The notes under the pieces were generated by a model, which saw only the letters and a program-made list of their open reading frames with translations, was not told where the DNA came from and ran no database searches. A stretch of DNA of 64,000 bases from Anaerolineales bacterium (lineage in GTDB: Bacteria > Chloroflexota > Anaerolineae > Anaerolineales > Villigracilaceae), in NCBI GenBank assembly GCA_020634895.1, contig JACKAV010000004.1, positions 186,001 to 250,000 on the forward strand. Direction: 5' to 3'. Of this stretch, positions 24,498-32,929 are shown in pieces (positions within the stretch are counted from its first letter, which is position 1; every line of letters begins with the position of its first letter). Both the position numbers and the translations under genes were made by a program.

Positions 24498-27242
24498 TTA
24501 TTCCTTTTCGATGGAGATCGACGGTATGGTGTCGATCACGCGCGGGTTGAGGATGCGCTCAAGGGCGGAGCCGAGCATTGCAAAAGCGAAGCTCGTCAAC
24601 AACAGCAGGGTGAGCGGCTCCAGCACCCAGAACGGAGAACCGTAGAGCGCGCCGCGCGTCAACCCTTCATAGATGATGCGTCCCCATGAGGGATAGTTCG
24701 ATTTGATGTTGAAAAATCCCAGTGTGGCTTCGAGGAAGATAAAGCTCGGTACCTGCGTAATCAACTGCGGGATCAAGACCGGCATGATGCGCGGCACCAG
24801 ATAGCGCGTGATGATGCGGAAATTACTTGCGCCATACGAACGCGCCGTTTCAATATACGGCGCTTCCTTGGCTTGCAGGAACGCCGAACGCAGGGTTTTG
24901 ATCGGCGAGCCGAACGCGTTCAGGACGACGATAATGCTCAGGATCACCCAAATATTCCAACCAAAAAGCACGTTGGTCAGAACGGCAATGGGAATGCTGG
25001 GCAGAACCATATTGATCTCGGTCAGCCGCTGGACGAGAGTATCCACCCAGCCGCCGAACCACACGCCCATGGCTGGCAGAAGCATCGCCACCAGCGTGGT
25101 GAGAACCGCGCCGACCAGACCGATCAGCAGGGCAAAAGGCATTCCCCAGAACAAGGGGATCATCAAATCACGCCGTCCATAATCCGTGCCTGCCAGCCCG
25201 TAGACCTGTCCCAGAACCACCAATTGCGGATCCACGTCGCTGTTCTCTTCGAACATCAGGCTTGTAATCTCGAGTTTATACGTCCCATGCTGCAACACGA
25301 ACTCCGGCTGATCCGGCTCCGCGAACAAGAGATTGAAGGCAGGCGTGGGATACTGTCCATTCATCACGAACCAATTCTTCCATGCGAGGTTCCGGTTCAA
25401 GACTTGCGCACGGTTGATGCCGAGTTCGAAATCGTAATTCGTATCCGCAAGGATGGCTTTATCCTTGAGCTTGAGCGTCCGCCCGTCAGGGTAGATCCAT
25501 TGCAGCGAGACGAACGGAGCCTTGCCGCCAAACTTCGGGTCGAGATATAGAAAGACCTCGCTCGGCGGTTCGCCGTAGGAATAGTCAAAAGAGAAGGTCG
25601 TGGTCTTCTGCACCCAGCCGTTGCTCAATTTCTCGACCGAAACGTCCGCGCCTTCGCCGCCTTCCTTCAACACGATACTGGAAAGCAGCGGCGTGCTGTG
25701 AAAAATATTCACCCACGCCGGCGCCGCCGTGCGCGGAATATAGTTGTAACCGCCCAATCGGTTCTGGTCGTAATCGCGCCCATATTCCTCATACGGCAGG
25801 GCAACCACCGCGTAGATCGAGCCAAGCAGCATGATAAATATGACGACCAGCCCAAATATCGCAGACGGGAAAAGCCGCAGTTGATGGAAGAAGACAGCGC
25901 TGCGCATGCGGAACTCACGAATGGAAAGTTTGATATCCAGCAGGATGTCACTCCACGTGACCTTGCGCCTCTTTCCCGGACGTTCGAACTGATTCTCATA
26001 CCGGGACCTTTTCTTCATCCTAGCTTTGAGCCGCGCGATCCAGCCGTCCCTTTTGGATTTGACGCGGGCATCGTTCGCGCGCGCATTGTTCCCCGGCATC
26101 AGCCGAATGCGCGGATCAAGTAACACATAGGTAAGGTCCAACAGGAAGACCGAAAGCCCGAGCAGATAGGCAAAGATAACCACAATGCCGATCACAATGA
26201 TCAGCTCACCCGGCTCCATGCTCTCGCCCCAGAAGTTCGGCAGCGCTTCCTTGATGTAAAGCCAGCCCAATCCGCGCCACTGGAAGACCGCCTCCAGAAC
26301 GATACTCATCTGCCAGAAACTGACGAGGCTGGTGACAAAGCCCGTGATCACATACGGAAGCGCCGGACGCATGATGTACTGCCGCTCCAGCATCCGGTCG
26401 GGGAGTCCCTTCGCGCGGGCGAGTTCCACATAATCCTCTTCCGAATAAATGACGAAAAAGGTGCGCCACATATACACGATCTGGAACAACAGGCTGATCA
26501 AAATGGACATCACCGGCAGGATCATATGCTTCGAAACGACCGCGATATATTCCGCGGGGTTATCCGGTTTGTAAAAATCGTACATGCCGCCGAATGGAAG
26601 CAGCCGCAATTGATAGGCAAAGATGGAAAGCAAAATGATGCCGGTCACCCAGCTCGGCACCGAGGAGATCGGTGAAAGGAAGGCGACGAGCCTGTCGAGC
26701 CAGCCCCCATAATGGCGGGAAAGATACAACGCCAGCGGCATCCCGATAATGAACACAAGGAAATAGGCGGTACCGATCAGCAGCAGGGTATTGGGCAAAA
26801 ACTCCACGATGATGTCGGATGCGTCGGTTGCGACCACTCTCGCGCTTGCCCAGCCGCCCTGACGGTTTCCGACCCTGCCCCAGTCGAACGTCAGCGCCTT
26901 GAAGGTCCATAGCAGGTTGCGCGGCAGGTAGGGAAGGTTCAATCCCATTTCCGTCCGCAGCTCTTCGGTCAACGCCTTGGCTTCGTCGTCGTTGATATGT
27001 CCTCGGTAGACGTTATTCTGTACGACCAGAAATATCTGCCGTTCGATGCTTGTCTCAAAAGGGGATTGCGCGGGACCATACGATAGTCCGCTGCGGACGG
27101 GTTGACTCGTGAGCAAAACGGTAATGAACACGCCCGCAAAAATAGTGAGGGAGATCGTGACCAGTTTTCCAGCTAAATATCGAATCGCACCCCTAACCAG
27201 CCGTGTATGTGGTTTCGTGTGAACTTGTTCACTGGCGCTCAA
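24498..27242 (-). CDS. Fused DppB/DppC-like ABC transporter permease
   Basis: 914 residues, about twice a normal permease. The first half has the DppB layout, with its EAA-type loop ELARAKGLPDRMLERQ near residue 275. After a basic cytosolic linker, a DppC-like half begins with one helix, then about 180 extracytoplasmic residues, then the second BPD domain with ETARSYGASNFRIITRY near 810. It should form a whole peptide/nickel-family import channel from one chain. No binding protein or ATPase is encoded nearby. TTG start at 27242; no good alternative seen. Substrate unknown. Confidence 0.85.
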   Translation of the reverse strand: MSASEQVHTKPHTRLVRGAIRYLAGKLVTISLTIFAGVFITVLLTSQPVRSGLSYGPAQSPFETSIERQIFLVVQNNVYRGHINDDEAKALTEELRTEMGLNLPYLPRNLLWTFKALTFDWGRVGNRQGGWASARVVATDASDIIVEFLPNTLLLIGTAYFLVFIIGMPLALYLSRHYGGWLDRLVAFLSPISSVPSWVTGIILLSIFAYQLRLLPFGGMYDFYKPDNPAEYIAVVSKHMILPVMSILISLLFQIVYMWRTFFVIYSEEDYVELARAKGLPDRMLERQYIMRPALPYVITGFVTSLVSFWQMSIVLEAVFQWRGLGWLYIKEALPNFWGESMEPGELIIVIGIVVIFAYLLGLSVFLLDLTYVLLDPRIRLMPGNNARANDARVKSKRDGWIARLKARMKKRSRYENQFERPGKRRKVTWSDILLDIKLSIREFRMRSAVFFHQLRLFPSAIFGLVVIFIMLLGSIYAVVALPYEEYGRDYDQNRLGGYNYIPRTAAPAWVNIFHSTPLLSSIVLKEGGEGADVSVEKLSNGWVQKTTTFSFDYSYGEPPSEVFLYLDPKFGGKAPFVSLQWIYPDGRTLKLKDKAILADTNYDFELGINRAQVLNRNLAWKNWFVMNGQYPTPAFNLLFAEPDQPEFVLQHGTYKLEITSLMFEENSDVDPQLVVLGQVYGLAGTDYGRRDLMIPLFWGMPFALLIGLVGAVLTTLVAMLLPAMGVWFGGWVDTLVQRLTEINMVLPSIPIAVLTNVLFGWNIWVILSIIVVLNAFGSPIKTLRSAFLQAKEAPYIETARSYGASNFRIITRYLVPRIMPVLIPQLITQVPSFIFLEATLGFFNIKSNYPSWGRIIYEGLTRGALYGSPFWVLEPLTLLLLTSFAFAMLGSALERILNPRVIDTIPSISIEKE

Positions 27243-27339
27243 ATCTGGCTCTTTTCTACCAAAAGAATGGATAAAACTGGAATTTTTAACCGCCCTGGGA
27301 ATAAACGGGGCTTAACCCTATTTTACCAACGTAAGCAGT

Positions 27340-28185
27340 CTACCAGTCATTAGACTTTTCGTAGCCCAATCGAACCAGCAAATCCCCCGATACTTCTTTG
27401 AATAATTTTTTGTGTTCGTCTGTGAAGTGTTTCGTCCAGCCGCCGGTCTTCCCCGAGCGGAAGGTATGGCTTTTCCCCGGCTGAATGGCTTCGATCAAAA
27501 TCAGCAGCGCCTTTTCGCGCGGAGTGGGAATTGTATAGCCGGTCTTTTCCACTTCATCGAGCATGGATAGCAGCGTCGCATCGCGGTTATTGATGAGGTC
27601 TTCGAAGCGCAGGCACATCACGTTCTTCTGCTCCAGCCATTGGAAGACGCCTTCATACCGCTGCCGAACGCTGACCATCTTGAGTCCGTCCCTGTCAATG
27701 CCGGTGATGGCGACATTGAGCCGCGCCGCAAAATCGGGCAGGGAGTTGTAATAGTCGTGCATGCCGTGCTCTTCGTGCATGTCGGTTGCAAAGAACACCT
27801 GCGAGACGAGCATATCCCTCGGGTCGCGATAAATGAAAAAGTTGACGCGCCCGCTCGAAGTCAGGAAAGAGGCGTTTTCGGGTGTGGCGTCCACATATCC
27901 CCAGCCGATGACTCCGTTCGGCACGCGTTTCAAATCCGCGAGAATTTCATCCGATGTGCGTCGCCCGCCTTCGTACTTCACCGTCCGCACCGGGTCGGCA
28001 TCCACGTATTTATACGGCATGATCTGCGTGAAACCGTTGAGGACCTGCAACAGTAGATGCGATCCGCTCTTCGGCTTGGAGTTGCCAAAGATGGGCGGAG
28101 CGTCGTTGAAGGAGAGGCGCTTCCATCGCAGGATGGCTTGCGCGGTTTTGCCGTAAGGGCGGAGTGTGCGGCGGAGGGAGGGCAT
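27340..28185 (-). CDS. Sulfotransferase domain protein, paralog of 21159-22007
   Basis: 281 residues. KPKSGSHLLLQ is the PAPS 5'-loop, YRDPRDMLVSQVF the 3'-phosphate site, and FRSGKTGGWTKHF the C-terminal loop. Closely similar to the protein at 21159 throughout. It lies directly downstream of the short NeuB gene, so sulfation of a nonulosonic-acid-bearing glycan is a reasonable inference. The gap to NeuB is filled by the repeat at 28200-28259. Confidence 0.9.
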   Translation of the reverse strand: MPSLRRTLRPYGKTAQAILRWKRLSFNDAPPIFGNSKPKSGSHLLLQVLNGFTQIMPYKYVDADPVRTVKYEGGRRTSDEILADLKRVPNGVIGWGYVDATPENASFLTSSGRVNFFIYRDPRDMLVSQVFFATDMHEEHGMHDYYNSLPDFAARLNVAITGIDRDGLKMVSVRQRYEGVFQWLEQKNVMCLRFEDLINNRDATLLSMLDEVEKTGYTIPTPREKALLILIEAIQPGKSHTFRSGKTGGWTKHFTDEHKKLFKEVSGDLLVRLGYEKSNDW

Positions 28186-28199
28186 GGGGGTCGAGGTTA

Positions 28200-28259
28200 C
28201 AAGTTTAAGGTTACAGGTTGAAGGCTGCTAACTTTTGAACCTTCAGCCTGCAACGTTTA
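28200..28259. repeat. Empty hairpin of the 'aaggttacaggttgaagg' family
   Basis: GTTACAGGTTGAAGGCT and the right arm read on the minus strand, GTTGCAGGCTGAAGGTT, match at 14 of 17 bases; the mismatches would all allow G-U pairing in RNA. Same family as the arms around the four-helix-bundle gene at 59633-60052. Confidence 0.75.
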
Positions 28260-28266
28260 ACTGCTC

Positions 28267-29148
28267 TTATTCGTTCACCACGCGGCGGAGTTTCTTCATT
28301 GAACCCTTTTCGGATTCATAAACTTTCTTCACGCCGTCGCCGAGACCGGTTTCGGTCACGCGGATGTATTTGACAAGTTTCTCGAAACCGCCCGGCTCTA
28401 CAGACGCCGCCTGGTCGCTGCCCCACATGGCGCGGTCCAGCGTGATGTGACGTTCCACCGAGCAGGCTCCCAACGCCACCGCAACCGCCGAAGGGACAAG
28501 CCCAACTTCGTGACCGGAATAACCGATGGGGTTTTGGGGGAATTCCTTGCGCAAGGTTTCGATCATCTTGAGGTTCAACTCTTCCGGCTCGCACGGATAG
28601 GTGCTGGTGCAATGCATGATAACGAGGTTGTCCCCGCCGACTGCATCCACGCCCTTATGGATCTGATCCATGGTGGACATGCCCGTGGAAATGATGATGG
28701 GCTTATTGGTCTTGCGAACATACTTAAGCAGGTTGTGATCGGTCAACGATGCGGATGGGATTTTGTATGCAGGCGTATCGAACTTCTCCATGAAATCTAC
28801 AGAGGGTTCATCCCACACCGAAACCATCCAGTCGATGCCTTTTTCCTTGCAATAGCGGTCGATCTCGCGGTATTGCTCCTCGTTGAATTCAACCTTGTAA
28901 CGATAATCCAGATAAGTGATATATCCCCACGGGGTTTCGCGCATCTGCTTTTGCTGTTCGGGCGGAGTGCATACTTCGGGAGTCCGCTTCTGAAATTTCA
29001 CAGCATCCGCGCCGGCATGGACAGCCGCGTCGATGATCTTCTTTGCAATATCGAGGTCGCCGTTATGGTTGATGCCGATCTCCGCAATGACATACGCGGG
29101 ATGACCGTCACCCATCATTCGATTTCCAAATTTAATTTCACGAGCCAT
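28267..29148 (-). CDS. NeuB-family nonulosonic acid synthase without SAF domain
   Basis: 293 residues. IAEIGINHNGDLDIAKKII, AGADAVKFQKR, KIPSASLTDHNLL and IGYSGHEVGL are signature blocks of the NeuB TIM barrel, which condenses phosphoenolpyruvate with an N-acylhexosamine. The protein stops after the barrel; the SAF (antifreeze-like) domain of about 60 residues found in typical NeuB is missing, unlike the paralog at 46505. Gap of 3 bp to the CMP-synthetase/phosphatase fusion upstream, so synthesis and activation are coupled. Product (Neu-, Leg- or Pse-type) not determined. Confidence 0.9.
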   Translation of the reverse strand: MAREIKFGNRMMGDGHPAYVIAEIGINHNGDLDIAKKIIDAAVHAGADAVKFQKRTPEVCTPPEQQKQMRETPWGYITYLDYRYKVEFNEEQYREIDRYCKEKGIDWMVSVWDEPSVDFMEKFDTPAYKIPSASLTDHNLLKYVRKTNKPIIISTGMSTMDQIHKGVDAVGGDNLVIMHCTSTYPCEPEELNLKMIETLRKEFPQNPIGYSGHEVGLVPSAVAVALGACSVERHITLDRAMWGSDQAASVEPGGFEKLVKYIRVTETGLGDGVKKVYESEKGSMKKLRRVVNE

Positions 29149-29151
29149 TCG

Positions 29152-30384
29152 TTAATTCTCCTTTTGAGATAATTGCTTCAACACTAATTCACAAAGTTCG
29201 CGCACTGCTCCATGTCCGCCTGTTTTGGCCAACACATGATCCGCGGCACGGATGACCTCGGGATATGCATCCGCCACAGCCACCGACCAGCCCGCGACTT
29301 CAAAACAGGGGAGGTCGTTCAGATCGTTGCCAATATAGATGACGTTCTCCGCTGCGATCTTTTTCTGCTCGAGGAGCTCGCGCATCACACGACCTTTGTC
29401 CTTTAGCCCGACCCCGTGGATCGCCTCCACCCCCATCTTTTTCGCCCGCGCCTTCACAACGGGATTCGGCTCCGAGGAAAGGATCATCACTTCGATGCCT
29501 TTTTCGCGCAGGGTCTTGATGTGCATGCTGTCACTGCGTGAAGCGGAGACGGTCTCCTTGCCGTTCTCGTCGGTCAGCACAAGGTTGTCTGTCACCACGC
29601 CGTCAAAGTCGCAGACGATCATCTTGATGGTTTCGGGCATTTGTCGGCGCGACCTGCCCGGGGAGACAACATTCAAGCCGCTGTAAATGACCTGTTCATA
29701 CTTCGCCCAGTCTGTCAGGGTGTCGATGTCGACTGTGTATCGCGGGTCCACTGCCAGCGGGTAGATGACGTTCCCTGTCAATGACTTTTTGTTGACGATG
29801 GTTGCAATGCGGATGGCATCGATGTGACCCGTCTGCCAGTGAACGGCGGGAAGGATCTGCCGCGGCGCATTATACGGCTCCGCAATACCGGGGACTTCGA
29901 GCAGCGGCTTCAAGGGCTTTTCCTCGCCATCGAAGCGCCACATCTTGAAGGGATTTTGTCCCGCGGGAACAACGCCGCGCACACAATCTGCGTCCTCATG
30001 ATTGAGCAGAATATGAACGGCATCGTCCACCATATTTTTTGGGCGGATGGGCGAAGTGGGGCGAAGCTGCACCACGATCTCAGGGTGATAACCTTCGATC
30101 TCTTCCAGCCATTTGAGCGCATGCTCAAAGACGGGCAGGTCGGTGGTTTTATCCTGCGCCAGTTCGGCGGGACGGAAAAAGGGCGTCTCAGCGCCCCATT
30201 CGCGGGCGACTTCGGCGATCTCTTCGTCATCGGTCGAAACGATGACCCGCGTCACCAGACGAGATTGCTTCGCCGCGGCAATACTCCACGCAATGAGCGG
30301 ATACCCCGCAAAGCTGCGGATGTTCTTGCGCGGAATGCCTTTCGAGCCGCCGCGCGCAGGGATGAGGGCAAGGATTTCAGTCAT
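29152..30384 (-). CDS. CMP-nonulosonate synthetase fused to a KdsC-like HAD phosphatase
   Basis: 410 residues. Domain 1 (1-235) has RGGSKGIPRKN at 11-21, QLRPTSPIR and TVDIDTLTDW at 217-226, typical of NeuA. Domain 2 (252-410) has CDFDGVVTD with D259 and D261, SSE at 303-305, and GNDLNDL at 352-358, the KdsC-type HAD. The order matches animal CMAS, where the HAD part lost activity; here the catalytic Asp pair is intact. It could dephosphorylate a 9-phosphate and then activate the sugar with CTP. Between an SDR and NeuB in one operon. Confidence 0.92.
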   Translation of the reverse strand: MTEILALIPARGGSKGIPRKNIRSFAGYPLIAWSIAAAKQSRLVTRVIVSTDDEEIAEVAREWGAETPFFRPAELAQDKTTDLPVFEHALKWLEEIEGYHPEIVVQLRPTSPIRPKNMVDDAVHILLNHEDADCVRGVVPAGQNPFKMWRFDGEEKPLKPLLEVPGIAEPYNAPRQILPAVHWQTGHIDAIRIATIVNKKSLTGNVIYPLAVDPRYTVDIDTLTDWAKYEQVIYSGLNVVSPGRSRRQMPETIKMIVCDFDGVVTDNLVLTDENGKETVSASRSDSMHIKTLREKGIEVMILSSEPNPVVKARAKKMGVEAIHGVGLKDKGRVMRELLEQKKIAAENVIYIGNDLNDLPCFEVAGWSVAVADAYPEVIRAADHVLAKTGGHGAVRELCELVLKQLSQKEN

Positions 30385-30387
30385 CAG

Positions 30388-31215
30388 TTACCATGCCGTC
30401 CAGCCGCCATCGACAATGACGTTGTTGCCGGTCATGTACGAAGAGGCTTCGGAAGCGAGGAACAATAAAGCGCCGTTCATTTCATCCTTCTTCGCCATGC
30501 GCCCGAGAATGGTTTTGGCGGAGTAGTTCTTGACAAAATATTCTTCATGGTTGTTATAAACACCGCCAGGGGTCAGCGCGTTCACGCGGATTTCCGTCTC
30601 GGCGTAGTATGCGGCAAGATATTTGGTGAAGCCCATGACGCCCGCCTTGGTGGTGGTGTAGTAGACAGGTTTGAACGCCACACGTTTGCCGTCCTTGATG
30701 TAGATGCGCTGGTCAGGTCCGTTCAAGCCGTAGGTCGAGCAGATGTTGATAATGCTGCCCTTTTTTCCCTGGGCATTCATCTGCTTCACACAAGCCTGTG
30801 TGGTGAGGAACATGCCAGTCAGGTTGACGTTGAGGGCGGCGTTCCAATCCGCAAGCGGATAATCCTCGAAGGCGCCGGGAGCGATTCCCTTCGTGGCGGC
30901 ATCGGGGTCGAACTTCGGGTCGAGCGCCGCGGAGTTGACGAGAATGTCGAGGCGGCCGAACTGTTTGACGGTCTCAGCGACCAGCTCACGGGTCGATTCG
31001 AGGCGGGTCACATCGAGGGGAAACGCCATCGCCGAATACCCAGACTCTGTGAGTCGAGTCGCGGTCTTCGATGCGAGTTCCATGTTCAAGTCCGCGGCAA
31101 CGACGGCTGCGCCTGCTTCGGCGAGCGTTTTACAGAATTCGAATCCCAATTGCCCGCCGCCGCCGGTGACGACAGCCACGCGGTCTTTCAAATTGAATTT
31201 ATCGAGAATGGTCAT
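30388..31215 (-). CDS. Short-chain dehydrogenase/reductase next to the NulO genes
   Basis: 275 residues. VVTGGGGQLGFEF at 15-27 binds NAD(P); YYTTTKAGV supplies the catalytic YxxxK. It ends with the FabG-like MTGNNVIVDGG. Gap of 3 bp to the CMP-synthetase fusion. Its position resembles the SDR (PtmA-type) beside cytidylyltransferases in flagellin-glycan clusters, where a nonulosonate precursor or derivative is oxidised or reduced. That role is inferred from context. Confidence 0.85.
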   Translation of the reverse strand: MTILDKFNLKDRVAVVTGGGGQLGFEFCKTLAEAGAAVVAADLNMELASKTATRLTESGYSAMAFPLDVTRLESTRELVAETVKQFGRLDILVNSAALDPKFDPDAATKGIAPGAFEDYPLADWNAALNVNLTGMFLTTQACVKQMNAQGKKGSIINICSTYGLNGPDQRIYIKDGKRVAFKPVYYTTTKAGVMGFTKYLAAYYAETEIRVNALTPGGVYNNHEEYFVKNYSAKTILGRMAKKDEMNGALLFLASEASSYMTGNNVIVDGGWTAW

Positions 31216-31223
31216 AGTGTCCT

Positions 31224-32828
31224 CTATGGAAATGCTGTATAGATTTTATCGCCTTGTTTGTCGAATGCGGGGTACAAACCGTCGGCGAGATCGAGATAGA
31301 CCGATTGTACATCTTCATCCTGCGAACCGAACTTGAAAAGGGCAAGCGCCGCCTCGCCGGAAAGGACATCCTGCTGAAGCAGGGTGATGCCTTCTTCGTA
31401 ACGCTCGCGCGGCAGACCGGTGACCGGGTCCACGAGATCGGGCAGAACATAGCCAGGGCGACCTGTGTACAGATAAACGGGACCGACCTGATTGGAATAA
31501 ATGCGCGTGTCCTCGGGCAGTTGACTCAGGAAGTCCATCGCCTCGGAGTCGAACCAGCGGAAGGATGCGTATCCCTGACCGCCTTTGCGGAGCTGGGTCA
31601 TTGCGCTGCTGAAACTGTAAACGGAAAAAGCAAACACGATCAGAGACAAGAGAATGGTAACCGCTCTTTGCCTCTGCCAGAGATGATAACCAAAATAAAC
31701 CAGCACGATTAGCACGCTGACATACATCGGCGCAAGGATGCGGAGTTGGAATTTCGTGCTGGCATCGAACAGGGACATCGAAGAGAGGATCGAAGCCAGA
31801 TAACCGAAGATATAAAGCGCGCTGATAAAGGAGAGAACTTCCGGTGTCTCGCTTTCGGGTCGGAAGAATTTCTTCAATCCTTTGAACATAATCCAGATCA
31901 GCAGCGCAAGAATAAGAATGGTAATAATGACAGCGAATAAGTTCGGAACATTGATGAGTCTATGCCGCCACGCATCGACCGGCAGGAGGAACGTCGCAGC
32001 GTTCGATATTCCCAACTGGATATTCTCCGCGGTGATGGGGTGATAGATCAAGGTGCGGTTGGTGGCATTGTCCGCAAGCAGGCGGTTGCGGATTCCCCAC
32101 GCGAGCGCAAAGGGAATAAAACCCGCCAGAAAAATACCTGCGCTCGTCAGGCGTTTCTTCCAGGTGTTATGAAGAATGAAAAGTGAAACAAGGAAGGTTG
32201 CCATCACAGCCAGCCCCGCATAACGAGTCAAATAAGCAAATGCGGTAAAGATGGCTGATAAAACTAAAAAGCCATTTGGAACGCGAAGGTTGTCTTTTTT
32301 CTTTGCGCCCTTCGCGCTCTTAGCGGTTAATTCGCCCTGATTTCCAAAAGAGAAATAATGCCAAAAGGATAAGAACGCCGCGAGCGTAAAGAAGATATAC
32401 AGCGGTTCGCTCATTGCAGTCGTATGGACTCGGAATAATTCTCCATTCAATAGCAATAAAACGGACAGCACGATTCCTGCGACCTTTGAGCTGGTCATGC
32501 GCCAGCCGATGAGTCCCAACAGGAAGATGTTCGCGCCAAACAGCAGCGAGTTGACAAAGCGTGTGCCGCGCAGTGGATCGAGTCCGCTCAAGCCGACGAG
32601 GGCGAGAACGGTCGAGAAGCCGGGCGGAAAATGCGTGACGGGTTGATTCGATGCAAGCCACGCTTCGCGATAACCCTGTCCACTTAGGATGCTGCGCGCA
32701 CCTGCAATGTAGGCGATGGAGTCATCGGAGAGTCCCAGCCCTTGCGGAGTCACATACAGGATGAGAAAGGTCCCTGAAAGAGCAAGCAGACCCAAAATTA
32801 GAAATGAAGCGAGGGGGGATTTGGTCAT
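31224..32828 (-). CDS. GT-C-like polytopic membrane protein
   Basis: 534 residues from the ATG at 32828; the extension to 32876 translates the repeat at 32838-32924. About 11 membrane helices. The first loop has LSDDSIAYIAGA, the acidic pair expected in GT-C enzymes, then QPVTHFPPGF, as in DUF2029/ArnT-related proteins. A soluble tail follows. Likely adds a sugar from a polyprenyl carrier outside the membrane. Residues about 185-200 (LTAKSAKGAKKK) are an in-frame repeat. Confidence 0.78.
   Translation of the reverse strand: MTKSPLASFLILGLLALSGTFLILYVTPQGLGLSDDSIAYIAGARSILSGQGYREAWLASNQPVTHFPPGFSTVLALVGLSGLDPLRGTRFVNSLLFGANIFLLGLIGWRMTSSKVAGIVLSVLLLLNGELFRVHTTAMSEPLYIFFTLAAFLSFWHYFSFGNQGELTAKSAKGAKKKDNLRVPNGFLVLSAIFTAFAYLTRYAGLAVMATFLVSLFILHNTWKKRLTSAGIFLAGFIPFALAWGIRNRLLADNATNRTLIYHPITAENIQLGISNAATFLLPVDAWRHRLINVPNLFAVIITILILALLIWIMFKGLKKFFRPESETPEVLSFISALYIFGYLASILSSMSLFDASTKFQLRILAPMYVSVLIVLVYFGYHLWQRQRAVTILLSLIVFAFSVYSFSSAMTQLRKGGQGYASFRWFDSEAMDFLSQLPEDTRIYSNQVGPVYLYTGRPGYVLPDLVDPVTGLPRERYEEGITLLQQDVLSGEAALALFKFGSQDEDVQSVYLDLADGLYPAFDKQGDKIYTAFP
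32283..32331. repeat. In-frame 'cttcgcgctcttagcggtta' repeat inside the GT-C gene
   Basis: AACGCGAAGG and CCTTCGCG-like arms frame a T-rich loop. On the minus strand the sequence reads LTAKSAKGAKKKDNLR, the translation of the 'accgctaagagcgcgaagggcgcaaag' type spacer repeat. No frameshift results. Confidence 0.75.
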
Positions 32829-32837
32829 ACAAAAATT

Positions 32838-32924
32838 CGTCATTGCGAGGGTGCCAACCCGAAGCAATCCCATCAAAAATCAGGAGATTGCCTCGTCGGG
32901 GAAAGCACCCTCCTCGCAATGACG
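32838..32924. repeat. 'CGTCATTGCGAG' hairpin repeat, copy 2
   Basis: Starts CGTCATTGCGAGGGTG and ends CTCGCAATGACG, with inner GAAGCAATCC and GGAGATTGCCTCG arms. 87 bp. It fills the gap between the PAPS-synthesis stop and the GT-C start. Confidence 0.9.
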
Positions 32925-32929
32925 AAAAA

